A stretch of DNA of 11,091 nt from Deltaproteobacteria bacterium (GCA_019312685.1 JAFDCR010000280.1:1-11091), one strand, 5' to 3'; counted from the first letter of the stretch, positions 1 through 7,840 are shown. Notes: a model not told the origin generated them from the letters alone. Numbers and translations: made by a program.

Positions 1-884
1 ATGTGCTACTGCTGGGCGAAAACGGCACCGGCAAAGAACTTATTGCCCGCATGATCCACGAGGCCAGCGACAGGGGGGATAAGCCGTTTGTCGCGGTTAA
101 CTGCGCCTCCATACCTGAACACCTGATGGAGAGCGAATTTTTCGGCTATGAAAAAGGGGCCTTCACCGGGGCGGACCACAGCAGAAAAGGACGTTTCGAG
201 GAAGCCAACGGCGGCACCCTGATGCTGGATGAAATTGCTGACATGCCGCTTACCATACAACCAAAGTTTTTAAGGGCCATCCAGGAGGGAGAGGGAAGCC
301 GCCTAGGGAGCAATAAAATCATTAAATATGACTTCAGGATCATAAGCGCCACCAATAAGGATCTGCGCAAGGAGCTTGAGGAGAACCGTTTTCGGGAAGA
401 TCTTTTCTTCCGCCTGTTCTCTGTTGAGATCGGCCTTCCTCCCCTGCATAAGCGAAAAGAGGATATCGTTCCCCTGGCCCTGGGTTTTCTTGAGGAGATC
501 AGCAGAAGGTTCAACAAAAAAATTGCCGGTTTTTCCCCGGAACTCCTGAACCTGTTCGAGGATTACAGCTGGCCCGGCAATGTCCGTCAGCTCCGCAGTG
601 AAGTAGAACGGCTGGTGGCTCTCACCCCGGAGGGCGAGGTAATCGGTCCTGAAAAATGTTCAAGGGAACTTCTCTCCGCTACGCCGGTAATAGAACAAAA
701 AGAAGAAACCTTGAGCAGCCTTTCCATTCCGGACCAGGTCAAGTCCCTGGAAACAAAGCTTATTGAAAAAGCTCTGGCAGACAGCAACGGCAACCGGGTC
801 AAAGCTGCCGAGGCCCTGGGAATAACCAGGCAGGGTTTACATAAGAAAATGAAACGCTATGAAATTAAAACAAAAAGCTTATAA
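1..884 (+). CDS. Sigma-54-dependent Fis-family transcriptional activator, 5'-truncated by window edge
   Basis: This is the C-terminal part of a bacterial enhancer-binding protein that hydrolyses ATP to open sigma-54 RNA polymerase promoters. The reading frame is open from the first bases and starts right at the P-loop, so the true start lies upstream. The GTG at base 3 is only the first in-frame candidate. Counting from that GTG, one sees Walker A GENGTGKE (5-12), the sigma-54 contact loop GAFTGA (52-57), Walker B TLMLDE (72-77), the SATN sensor (115-118), arginine-finger region FREDLFFR (130-137) and WPGNVRQLR (190-198). A Fis-type helix-turn-helix occupies about 248-288 (NRVKAAEALGITRQGLHKKM). 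The N-terminal sensory or receiver domain is missing, so the signal it answers to and its NtrC subgroup cannot be told. It is followed 5 nt later by the YhaM-like gene, so they are probably co-transcribed. Confidence 0.95.
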   Translation, partial: VLLLGENGTGKELIARMIHEASDRGDKPFVAVNCASIPEHLMESEFFGYEKGAFTGADHSRKGRFEEANGGTLMLDEIADMPLTIQPKFLRAIQEGEGSRLGSNKIIKYDFRIISATNKDLRKELEENRFREDLFFRLFSVEIGLPPLHKRKEDIVPLALGFLEEISRRFNKKIAGFSPELLNLFEDYSWPGNVRQLRSEVERLVALTPEGEVIGPEKCSRELLSATPVIEQKEETLSSLSIPDQVKSLETKLIEKALADSNGNRVKAAEALGITRQGLHKKMKRYEIKTKSL

Positions 885-889
885 CCCGA

Positions 890-1942
890 ATGACTGTTGA
901 AAAAAAATTATTTGCCAGCCAGGTGCGTGAAGGGCAGGTTGTTGAAGATTTGTTTATGGTTAAGGAAAGGAACCGGGCCGAAACCCGTTCCGGGAACCCC
1001 TATCTCATTTTGAGCCTCATGGACCGTTCAGGCGAAGTAGCAGGCCGGCTCTGGGATAATGTTGATGCCCAGATGTCTAAATGCGAGCCGGGAAACCTGC
1101 TGCACGTCAAGGCACTGGCCCAGACTTACCGGGGAAACCTGCAGCTCAAAATTGACTCGATCCACCAGCTTGAGAACGGTGAGGTTGACCTTTCACTTTT
1201 CCTGCCGTCATCAAAGATGAGTATTGATGATATGGCCCGGGAATTACATTCTTTGGCCCTCAGGGTAAAAAATGCTTTTTTCAATAAACTGCTGCTGAAG
1301 TTCTTTGATGACAGATCTTTTTTCAATGACTTCCAGAGAGCGCCGGCGGCAAAATCCATGCACCATGCATATCTTGGCGGGCTTCTGGAACACACCCTGG
1401 CTGTAGCGAAATTGGCTGAAATTATTGCCGGTTTTTATCCATCGCTTGACCGCGATCTGCTCATGACCGGCGCCCTTTTACATGATATAGGCAAAACAGA
1501 GGAATTTACTTTTGATACATACCCCTTTGACTACACAGACAAGGGACGCCTGATGGGTCACCTTGTCCTTGGTGCTGAAATGATCCGGGAGAGGATCAAC
1601 AACTTGTCCAACTTTCCGGACGACCAGTCGACAAGGCTGCAGCACCTTGTGCTCAGTCATCACGGGCGTTACGAATTTGGCTCACCCTGCCTGCCCATGA
1701 TGAGTGAAGCCTTTGTCCTGAACTTCCTTGACGACCTCGATGCAAAGCTTAACTTTATCGGCCGCCTGGAAGACCAGGCGCCGGAGACCGGTTACCAGTG
1801 GACCGACTTCCAGCGCACCCTGGAACGTTTTCTCTTTGTGAATGGACGCCTGCACACTGAATCAGAACCATCCGGGAAGGTTGTTCAGCACGATCCCGGA
1901 GAGAACGACAAACACAACTCAAAACAGCAGCAGCTCTTCTAG
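890..1942 (+). CDS. YhaM-type 3'-5' exoribonuclease (OB-fold plus HD domain)
   Basis: This 350-residue protein has the two-domain layout of the YhaM/Cbf1 family, which are metal-dependent 3'-5' exonucleases acting on RNA and single-stranded DNA. An OB-fold nucleic-acid-binding domain spans roughly residues 18-95. An HD phosphohydrolase domain follows, with H168, the HD pair H198-D199 in LLHDIGK, H224, H257-H258 and D282/D284 as likely metal ligands. Residues 321-350 form a polar tail that ends in QQQLF. This fits the Q-x-x-L-F beta-clamp-binding pattern and is unusual enough to be listed as a finding. The gene starts 5 nt after the sigma-54 activator and ends 5 nt before holB, so it sits in a replication context. 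No clear Shine-Dalgarno precedes the ATG; translation is probably coupled to the upstream gene. Family assignment is secure from domain order; the exact substrate is inferred. Confidence 0.9.
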   Translation: MTVEKKLFASQVREGQVVEDLFMVKERNRAETRSGNPYLILSLMDRSGEVAGRLWDNVDAQMSKCEPGNLLHVKALAQTYRGNLQLKIDSIHQLENGEVDLSLFLPSSKMSIDDMARELHSLALRVKNAFFNKLLLKFFDDRSFFNDFQRAPAAKSMHHAYLGGLLEHTLAVAKLAEIIAGFYPSLDRDLLMTGALLHDIGKTEEFTFDTYPFDYTDKGRLMGHLVLGAEMIRERINNLSNFPDDQSTRLQHLVLSHHGRYEFGSPCLPMMSEAFVLNFLDDLDAKLNFIGRLEDQAPETGYQWTDFQRTLERFLFVNGRLHTESEPSGKVVQHDPGENDKHNSKQQQLF

Positions 1943-1947
1943 CCGGT

Positions 1948-2946
1948 ATGGACCCCCCCGAACTTTGCTTTAAACATATTCTCGGCCATGAAAAGGCCAA
2001 ACACCTTCTCCTGGAAGCGGCTGCCAAAAACAAAATCGGCCATGCTTATCTTTTCAGAGGCCCTGACGGTGTCGGAAAAAAAAGAACCGCTCTGGCGCTG
2101 GCAGCCTATTTAAACTGCAAAAGCCCCCTGGAAAAAGATGCCTGCTGCACCTGTGGTTCATGTCGCAAGTATAACTCAGGAAGCCATCCCGACTTCATTC
2201 ACATAATTCCGGATGGAGCGGCAATAAAGATCGGACAGGTCAGGGAACTCAAGCACCAGCTTTCCTTTGCACCCCTGGAGGCCGCAGTGAGGGTGATAAT
2301 CCTGGAAGATGTCCATACCATGAAACGGGAAGCGGCCAACAGCCTGTTAAAAACACTTGAAGAGCCGGCCGAGAACAACCTTCTCATCCTGACAGCGGAC
2401 CAGGCAGGGGAAATCCTTCCAACAATAATCTCCCGCTGTCAGATCATACCTTTCGGTCCGCTGGATTATAAAGATATGGCCCGGGTTCTCATGCGGGAAA
2501 AGGGGATCGACAACCCCAAAGCCCTTACCGTTGCTGCCGCTGCAGAAGGAAGTCTCGGCAGAGCAATGCTGCTTTTAGAAAAAGACCTCCTCGCCTTACG
2601 GCAGGAGGTGGTCGAACACCTGCTTCTCCTGCAAAATGACCGGCCGGACACCATTGCCGAGGTATTTCGCCTGAGTGAGAAAGCTGCAGCCCTCAAAGAA
2701 AACATCTATGAGTTTCTGGCGCTTCTGCGTCTTTGGTACCGTGATCTCGTCCTCGTATCAGCCGGCCAGCCCGATTCATCTGCAGCCTGCCAAGACCTTA
2801 TGGCTTCACTGCCGGCAGCGATAAAACGCTGGAATATTGCCCAGCTCAATGAAAGAATCGGCCGCCTTGACCTTGCTGAAAAACAATTATTGCGAAACTG
2901 CAGTCGCAGTTTGGTCCTTGAATCCCTTTTTTTTGATCTTATATAA
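1948..2946 (+). CDS. holB: DNA polymerase III subunit delta' (clamp loader)
   Basis: HolB is the delta-prime subunit of the clamp loader, the AAA+ complex that opens the beta clamp and places it on primed DNA. The 332-residue product begins with the family-typical ILGHEKAK segment and continues with GHAYLFRGPDGVGKK. The Walker A site (38-45) ends GKK instead of GK[ST]. A cysteine-rich zinc module lies at about 57-72 (C57, C66, C67, C69, C72). A degenerate Walker B, VIILEDVH, is at about 117-123. The SRC arginine-finger motif is intact at 162-164, and a LLKTLEEP segment at 133-140 is characteristic. Lys45 suggests weak or absent ATP binding, as known for delta-prime of Escherichia coli. The gene follows the YhaM-like gene by 5 nt without a clear Shine-Dalgarno. 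A tmk gene, often beside holB, is not in the window. Confidence 0.93.
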   Translation: MDPPELCFKHILGHEKAKHLLLEAAAKNKIGHAYLFRGPDGVGKKRTALALAAYLNCKSPLEKDACCTCGSCRKYNSGSHPDFIHIIPDGAAIKIGQVRELKHQLSFAPLEAAVRVIILEDVHTMKREAANSLLKTLEEPAENNLLILTADQAGEILPTIISRCQIIPFGPLDYKDMARVLMREKGIDNPKALTVAAAAEGSLGRAMLLLEKDLLALRQEVVEHLLLLQNDRPDTIAEVFRLSEKAAALKENIYEFLALLRLWYRDLVLVSAGQPDSSAACQDLMASLPAAIKRWNIAQLNERIGRLDLAEKQLLRNCSRSLVLESLFFDLI

Positions 2947-2947
2947 T
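2918..2947 (+). promoter_or_regulatory. Candidate sigma-70-type promoter for ricT-metG
   Basis: A -35-like TTGAAT (2918-2923, four of six consensus bases) is separated by 18 bp from a perfect -10 TATAAT (2942-2947). The -10 overlaps the holB stop codon. A second TATAAT follows at 2950-2955 without a convincing -35. Transcription would start near 2954-2960 and give a leader of about 60 nt before ricT. This is a pattern match only and the true start site is unknown. Confidence 0.5.
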
Positions 2948-2972
2948 GTTATAATAGTCTGTTCCGTGACAT

Positions 2973-2999
2973 TTTGCCGATATACGGCAAATTCTTTTA
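2973..2999 (+). terminator. Hairpin with T-rich tail in the holB-ricT gap (terminator or attenuator)
   Basis: TTTGCCG (2973-2979) and CGGCAAA (2985-2991) are perfect inverted repeats around a 5-nt loop ATATA. They are followed by TTCTTTTAT. The 7-bp stem has four G-C pairs and the T-tract is interrupted, so it would be a weak intrinsic terminator. It lies downstream of the candidate promoter. It could therefore end holB transcripts, or modulate a ricT-metG leader, rather than fully separate the two blocks. Confidence 0.45.
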
Positions 3000-3019
3000 T
3001 TATTGCGAACAGTTAAAAT

Positions 3020-3913
3020 ATGAACCAGGAAACGAAAAACGATTACCCGGCAAAAGCCGAAGAAAGTCAACCCCCAAAACAGTCTGTCAGCCATTTCAAG
3101 GTCCAGTTCCGTCCGGCGGAGCAGCTCTTTTCAGCCTCAACCAGGCTGCAGGGCCTCCAGAAGAACGAAGTGGTAATGGTTCAGACTGAGCATGGCCTGG
3201 AACCTGCACGGCTCCTCTCCTATATTCCGGGTTGGCCGGAAACACCCGCCGAGCAAAAAGAAGTTCCTTTATCTATTGTGAGACGGTCCACCAGGGATGA
3301 AATTGCCAAATTTGAAAAATTGGACGAAATGGAGCACAGCGCTTTCCAGACCTGCTCCGGACTCATAGCAAAGCTGAACCTGCCCATGAACCTGGTCAAG
3401 GTGGAACGCTTCTTCAACGGCGGAAAAATAATTTTTTATTTTACTGCTGAAAACAGGGTTGACTTCAGAGAACTTGTCAAGAACCTGGTGCAGGAATTCA
3501 GGACCAGAGTGGAAATGCGCCAGATAGGGGTGCGACATGAAACAAAAATGCTCGGAGGGTTAGGCTGTTGCGGCCGGGAACTCTGTTGTTCCTCGTTTAT
3601 TCAGAACTTTGAGTCTGTATCCATTAAGATGGCCAAGGAACAGAACCTGCCCCTCAATCCGGCAAAAATTTCCGGTGCCTGCAACAGGCTTCTCTGCTGC
3701 CTGAACTATGAGTATAAGACCTATAAATCAACCCGGAAGGAAATGCCCAAAATAGGCAAAAAAATCACCTTTAGCAATCAAACGTACAAGGTCATCCAGC
3801 ATAATGTCTTAAAGGAGTCAATTGTTGTTGTTGGCCATGACGGAGAAGAATCAACCCTAAACAAAGAAGAATGGAAATCTGCAGCAGTCCAATCTGCTGA
3901 AAAAGCAAAATGA
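3020..3913 (+). CDS. ricT: PSP1/RicT family protein (regulatory iron-sulfur-containing complex subunit)
   Basis: This 297-residue protein carries the PSP1 C-terminal domain typical of RicT (YaaT). In Bacillus subtilis RicT joins RicA and RicF in an Fe-S-containing complex that supports RNase Y-dependent mRNA maturation and development. Features seen here include the core segment LVKVERFFNGGKIIFYFTAE (125-144), DFRELVKNL (148-156), and cysteine clusters GCCGRELCC (C183, C184, C189, C190) and CNRLLCC (C221, C226, C227) in the ligand-rich pattern of the family. The first ~20 residues and the Lys/Glu-rich C-terminus look disordered. An in-frame TAA at 3014 excludes an earlier start, and no Shine-Dalgarno is visible. 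It follows holB, as yaaT does in Bacillus, and its stop overlaps the metG start. Partners RicA/RicF are not in the window, so its role in this organism is inferred. Confidence 0.88.
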   Translation: MNQETKNDYPAKAEESQPPKQSVSHFKVQFRPAEQLFSASTRLQGLQKNEVVMVQTEHGLEPARLLSYIPGWPETPAEQKEVPLSIVRRSTRDEIAKFEKLDEMEHSAFQTCSGLIAKLNLPMNLVKVERFFNGGKIIFYFTAENRVDFRELVKNLVQEFRTRVEMRQIGVRHETKMLGGLGCCGRELCCSSFIQNFESVSIKMAKEQNLPLNPAKISGACNRLLCCLNYEYKTYKSTRKEMPKIGKKITFSNQTYKVIQHNVLKESIVVVGHDGEESTLNKEEWKSAAVQSAEKAK

Positions 3914-5850
3914 GCCTCTATATAACTACACCCATATATTATGTAAATGCCCAGCCGCATCTGGGCCATGCCTATACCACAATAGTGGCTGACACTTTCA
4001 GCCGTTTCAGAAAACTCTGCAAGGAAGACGTTCGCTTTCAGACCGGCACCGACGAACATGGTGACAAGGTTGCCGAAGCCGCTCAGGCCGCAGGCATAGC
4101 TCCCAAAGAATATGCAGACCGCATCAGCGCCATGTTCAGGGAGGCATGGCCCCCCCTGTCAATAAAGCCGGACACATTTATCCGCACCACCGATGAAGAC
4201 CACATCCGGACGGTACAGGAAATTCTCCAGAAGGTCTACGACCAGGGCGATATATACCTGGGGAGCTATTCAGGTCTCTACTGCCGGGGCTGTGAACGTT
4301 TTCTGACTGATAAAGAGCTTGTGGAAGGCAAATGCCCTGATCACCAGACAACCCCGACGCCGATCTCTGAAAGTAATTACTTTTTCCGGATGAGCAAATA
4401 CCAGGATTGGCTCATAGACCATATTAAGAGAAATCCGTCTTTCATCACTCCGGAACGGTACAGAAACGAGGTGCTTTCATTCCTGAGTGAACCCTTGGAG
4501 GATCTATGCATTTCCAGGCCCAAAAGCCGCCTGACCTGGGGTATATCCCTGCCTTTTGATGATGATTTTGTTACCTATGTCTGGTTCGATGCTCTCATTA
4601 ACTACCTTACAGGCATCGGCTACCCTGACTCGGATGAGTTCCGCCGTTACTGGGATGCAGCCGCACATATCATCGCCAAGGATATTCTCAAGCCGCATGC
4701 CATCTACTGGCCGACAATGCTCAAGTCTATCGGCCTGCCCCCGTATAAGCACCTCCATGTTCACGGCTACTGGAACATCAACGAAGCAAAGATGTCTAAA
4801 AGTATCGGCAATGTCGTCCGGCCGGAAACACTGCGGCAGGATTACGGTGTTGATACCGTCCGCTATTTTCTCATGCGCGAGATGTCGTTCGGCCTGGATG
4901 CATCATTCAGCGATGAAAGCATTATTGCCCGTCAGAACTCCGACCTGGCAAACGACCTGGGCAACCTTTTCAGCCGGTCCCTTACCATGATCAACAAATT
5001 CACCGACGGCTTGATTCCGGCACCTGCCGGACTTTCTCGGGAAGACAAGGAACTTGCGGAGGCGGCCGTAAACATGGTAAACGAATACACAGACCAAATG
5101 AACAGTTTTGCCTTTAATCGGGCCCTGCAGGCAGTTTGGGCGGTTATCAGCCTGGCAAACAAATATATCGTCACAACTGAGCCCTGGGTGCTTGCCAAGG
5201 ACAAGACAAAGGCTGACCGGCTCAATACGGTTCTTTATAACCTGGCTGAAACCTTGCGGCTTATTACTCTGGTTCTGTCGCCGGTTATGCCGGAAACAGG
5301 CTTAAAGATGGCTTTGGCTTTGGGAAATACCGAAGCTGAATTCAACAACCAGAACCTGATTGATCATTGTGCTTGGGGGTTAACAGCTTCCGGGATGAAA
5401 ATAAAACTCGGCGATTCCCTGTTTCCCCGGCTTGAAAAAAAATCCAAAACAGGTTCCAAGGACAGTAAAGGGAAAAAGAAGGAAAAAGGTTCCCCGGAAG
5501 ACAAAAAAAATGCTGACAATGCAGCAAATTTGGTATCTTTTGATGATTTCAAAAAGCTCGATTTACGGGTTGCGGAAATCAAGGCGGCAGAAAAAATCAA
5601 AAAGTCGGAACGATTACTCAAACTTACGGTTACAGCACCGGAGGAGCGTACACTGGTGGCAGGCATTGCCGAATATTACCAACCGGAAGAACTTGTCGGC
5701 CGCCAGGTTATTATGGTTGCCAACCTTAAACCGGTAAAACTTATGGGTGTTACTTCCCACGGCATGGTACTGGCGGCACGTGATGAACAGGGCAGGCTCA
5801 CCCTTACATCCCCTGGGGAGGAAATCTCTCCGGGAAGCAAGGTATCGTAA
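3910..5850 (+). CDS. metG: Methionyl-tRNA synthetase with C-terminal tRNA-binding domain
   Basis: MetG charges tRNA-Met with methionine in the cytoplasm. The 646-residue protein shows the class I motif HLGH at 17-20 (the HIGH signature) and the KMSKS loop at 294-298. A zinc knuckle is formed by C125-x2-C128 and C142-x2-H145 (CRGCER and CPDH). The Rossmann fold includes the TYVWFDALINYL segment (222-233). An anticodon-binding helical domain follows, to about 500. A lysine-rich linker at about 508-540 leads to an EMAP/Trbp111-like tRNA-binding OB-fold (about 542-646, with FKKLDLRVAEI and the SHGMVLAA segment), which usually promotes dimerisation and tRNA capture. The start codon overlaps the ricT stop in ATGA, indicating translational coupling. 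The linker gene segment has runs of eight A residues, but the frame stays intact across them. Confidence 0.97.
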   Translation: MSLYITTPIYYVNAQPHLGHAYTTIVADTFSRFRKLCKEDVRFQTGTDEHGDKVAEAAQAAGIAPKEYADRISAMFREAWPPLSIKPDTFIRTTDEDHIRTVQEILQKVYDQGDIYLGSYSGLYCRGCERFLTDKELVEGKCPDHQTTPTPISESNYFFRMSKYQDWLIDHIKRNPSFITPERYRNEVLSFLSEPLEDLCISRPKSRLTWGISLPFDDDFVTYVWFDALINYLTGIGYPDSDEFRRYWDAAAHIIAKDILKPHAIYWPTMLKSIGLPPYKHLHVHGYWNINEAKMSKSIGNVVRPETLRQDYGVDTVRYFLMREMSFGLDASFSDESIIARQNSDLANDLGNLFSRSLTMINKFTDGLIPAPAGLSREDKELAEAAVNMVNEYTDQMNSFAFNRALQAVWAVISLANKYIVTTEPWVLAKDKTKADRLNTVLYNLAETLRLITLVLSPVMPETGLKMALALGNTEAEFNNQNLIDHCAWGLTASGMKIKLGDSLFPRLEKKSKTGSKDSKGKKKEKGSPEDKKNADNAANLVSFDDFKKLDLRVAEIKAAEKIKKSERLLKLTVTAPEERTLVAGIAEYYQPEELVGRQVIMVANLKPVKLMGVTSHGMVLAARDEQGRLTLTSPGEEISPGSKVS

Positions 5851-5877
5851 TACTAAACACATAAGGATCATGAAATA

Positions 5878-6177
5878 ATGTTTCTGATAAGTAATTTCTT
5901 ATTTGCCCTGGCAAAACTGGTGGAAATATTGCTTGGCGTCTATATGTGGATTGTTATCGGGCGGGCCATAATCTCCTGGGTGAATCCGGATCCCTATAAC
6001 CCCATTGTCCGTTTTCTTCATGAGGTTACTGAACCGCTTCTATCACGTATACGGCGGATGATACCAGTAATTGGCGGCTCCATCGATTTTTCACCGATGA
6101 TCCTGATACTCGCCATTTATTTTCTGATGAGTTTTCTCGTGCCAACCCTTAAGCATATGGCTGCAGCCATAGGATAA
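5878..6177 (+). CDS. yggT: YggT family integral membrane protein
   Basis: This small 99-residue membrane protein belongs to the YggT/YlmG family, which is implicated in envelope organisation, osmotic tolerance and, in Gram-positives and plastids, division or nucleoid distribution. Two hydrophobic segments are visible, at about residues 3-33 and 72-92. They flank the family loop with ISWVNPDPYNPIVRFLHEVTEP (32-53; conserved NPDPYNP) and LLSRIRRMIP (54-63). Family members are usually about 90-190 residues, so this is a single-module version. AAGGA at 5863-5867 lies 10 nt before the ATG and supports this start. It sits between metG (27 nt) and the DivIVA-domain gene (18 nt), matching the ylmG-divIVA association of Gram-positive bacteria. 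Confidence 0.9.
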   Translation: MFLISNFLFALAKLVEILLGVYMWIVIGRAIISWVNPDPYNPIVRFLHEVTEPLLSRIRRMIPVIGGSIDFSPMILILAIYFLMSFLVPTLKHMAAAIG

Positions 6178-6195
6178 CTTAATGGAGAAGGAAAA

Positions 6196-7497
6196 ATGAA
6201 AATTACTCCGCAGGATATTATTGACAAGGAATTCAAGGTTAAATTCAGGGGTTTTGACATGGCCGAGGTTGACGCCTTTCTTAATGAAGTGGCGGAAATT
6301 TTTTTCAAGCTCTCGGAAGAAAACACCCTTCTCAACGAGAGGATTGCAGCCCTGGAGGAAAAAAGGGCATCAGCCACCAAGGCTAAAGGCCGGGCACGGA
6401 TGGAGCTGCCCCCAGAACTGGGCAATTTTCTTAAGAAGCTTAACCAGGATACGGCTGCTATTAATGTCGGCCTTGAATCCCTCAAGCAGGATCGCTCGGA
6501 CTTAGTATCTCTCGAAAAAAACATGCAAGAGATTATCGAATCTCTGAAGCACGCTGAAACGACGGAGCCACAGGCCCCGCTTGAACTGCCTGCAGAACTG
6601 AGCGGCACGTTACAAGAACTTAAAACCGGCTCCGAAGCCATGGCGACTGAACTGTTAACCCTTAAAGAGAGCCTCCAATCCTTTGAGTCACTGAAGATAG
6701 GTCTCGCAGATATTGCTGCCGCAGTCAAGGAACCCGAGCCCGAATTGGCTGCTCAAGAGGATACAAGTGCTGAACTGCAAGAAACCCTGGAAGAACTCCG
6801 GCAGAGAATTGAAGCCATTGGGACTGAAATGACTGCCGTTAAAGAGGACCGCCAGACTTTCGAGTCTCTGAAAAAAAGCCTTGAAAATATTGTCTCAGTT
6901 ATCAAAGAGGGAGAGCCCTCTTCAGCCCCACATGCCCTTGGTGCAAGCGTTGAACTGAAAGAAACCCTGGAAGAACTCCGGCAGAAAACTGAAACCATTG
7001 GGGCAGAAATGGCTGCCTTTAAAGAAGAAATAGGTTCTATCCGGTTGGCCAGCGAAGAGACACAAGGAGAACTCCTTGACCAGCTCAAATCATATTTCGA
7101 TAAATTTGAGGAAAAACTTTCCACAGCTGCTCCCGCAGCTCTGCCTGCTGGAGAAATACCAAAACCAGGGGCGGCTGCAATTGTTGGGGATGAACTGCCG
7201 GAAGACACGAGAGTGCCGGAAGATGAAGAGCAGGGTGGACTTGATGATGATGAGGAGGAGCTGGAATTCTTAAGTGAGAATGACATCCTTGATGTTGAAA
7301 AACTCAGGGGGATCTTTCAGTCTGTCCTGGATGTTGCTACCGACGCCCCAAGTACCCATGAAGACGATGAGGACACCAGTTCTGAACTCTTGTTTTTTGA
7401 TGACAGCTATGTTGATGAGGAAGATGAGCCGGAAGTATCTTTTTCCCTGGATGAAAAGGATGTTGACAAAGAACAGGAAAAAGCAGGAAATGCTTAA
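6196..7497 (+). CDS. DivIVA-domain protein with four ~60-residue internal repeats and acidic tail
   Basis: Residues 1-40 align position by position with the membrane-binding N-terminus of DivIVA. TPQDI matches TPNDI, and F17-R18-G19 with D21 match the FRGYD turn, in which Phe17 of Bacillus subtilis DivIVA inserts in the membrane at curved sites. Residues 30-60 are a coiled-coil start. Four related units of 60, 59, 60 and about 60 residues begin at E74, E134, E193 and E253 and replace the usual DivIVA coiled coil. A Pro/Ala hinge follows (about 310-330), then a strongly acidic tail (330-433, e.g. EDEEQGGLDDDEEELEF). At 433 residues it is far longer than classical DivIVA (about 165). GGAGAAGGA ending at 6191 gives a strong Shine-Dalgarno. 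A polar or septal scaffold role is inferred from the domain and the yggT neighbour; the partner proteins are unknown. Confidence 0.88.
   Translation: MKITPQDIIDKEFKVKFRGFDMAEVDAFLNEVAEIFFKLSEENTLLNERIAALEEKRASATKAKGRARMELPPELGNFLKKLNQDTAAINVGLESLKQDRSDLVSLEKNMQEIIESLKHAETTEPQAPLELPAELSGTLQELKTGSEAMATELLTLKESLQSFESLKIGLADIAAAVKEPEPELAAQEDTSAELQETLEELRQRIEAIGTEMTAVKEDRQTFESLKKSLENIVSVIKEGEPSSAPHALGASVELKETLEELRQKTETIGAEMAAFKEEIGSIRLASEETQGELLDQLKSYFDKFEEKLSTAAPAALPAGEIPKPGAAAIVGDELPEDTRVPEDEEQGGLDDDEEELEFLSENDILDVEKLRGIFQSVLDVATDAPSTHEDDEDTSSELLFFDDSYVDEEDEPEVSFSLDEKDVDKEQEKAGNA
6415..7131 (+). repeat. Four in-frame ~180-bp internal repeats in the DivIVA-domain gene
   Basis: Units start at 6415, 6595, 6772 and 6952, giving periods of 180, 177 and 180 bp. 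Protein units share the pattern E-L-x3-L-x-x-L, then roughly 20 residues later E/L-x3-K-E-x3-x-F-E-S-L-K. Units 3 and 4 are the closest: both contain ETLEELRQ at the protein level, and their first ~35 bases (from 6772 and 6952) are nearly identical. Units 1 and 2 are more diverged, and unit 4 degenerates after its first half. This shows stepwise duplication that preserved frame and heptad-like length. Confidence 0.85.
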
Positions 7498-7523
7498 GAA
7501 GGGTTATTACTGCTTTCATTTTT

Positions 7524-7826
7524 ATGGATTGTATCGAGAACCTGAAGAACACCATTGTTTTTAAGGTTTATGTTCAACCGCGCGCCTCAAGAAACGGAAT
7601 TGCAGGAATGCACGGCTGTGCCATAAAAATACATGTAACTGCACCACCGGTTGATAACAAGGCCAATGGGGCGGTTATTCGTTTTTTTGCTGATCTTTTT
7701 GGTGTACCTAAATCTGAAATTTCATTAAAAAGCGGCAGACACGGGCGCCATAAAAAGGTAGCTATTAAGAACCTAGCCCTTGAGGAGGCACGAGCAACTC
7801 TTTCCAGGGCATTATCCAACCAGTGA
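7524..7826 (+). CDS. DUF167 / YggU family protein
   Basis: This 100-residue protein is a clear DUF167 (YggU) member of unknown biochemical function. Family landmarks visible are VYVQPRASRNGI (15-26), IKIHVTAPPVDNKAN (35-49), a helix VIRFFADLFGVPKSEISL (51-68) and the basic stretch KSGRHGRHKKVAI (69-81). Length is normal for the family (about 95-100). No convincing Shine-Dalgarno precedes the ATG, but no better in-frame start is available before the conserved block. DUF167 genes commonly neighbour yggT in bacteria, and here only the divIVA-like gene lies between them, which supports a conserved cluster. It is 26 nt after the DivIVA-domain gene and 14 nt before the MORN gene. Confidence 0.88.
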   Translation: MDCIENLKNTIVFKVYVQPRASRNGIAGMHGCAIKIHVTAPPVDNKANGAVIRFFADLFGVPKSEISLKSGRHGRHKKVAIKNLALEEARATLSRALSNQ

Positions 7827-7840
7827 TCAGGTGAACCGCC

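Noticed and set aside
2974..3189. ORF starting in the holB-ricT leader, out of frame with ricT
   Set aside because: It overlaps ricT in another frame and has no Shine-Dalgarno or recognisable motif.
5432..5737. Alternative-frame ORF in the metG linker near A8 runs, as possible programmed frameshift
   Set aside because: The shifted product is a low-complexity Lys/Arg-rich peptide without a domain, while the metG frame continues into an intact tRNA-binding domain.
6117..7286. Long - strand ORFs (203 and 177 codons) antisense to the DivIVA-like gene
   Set aside because: They are Ser/Arg-rich shadows of the Glu/Leu-rich coding strand with no family features, and the + strand gene is clearly real.
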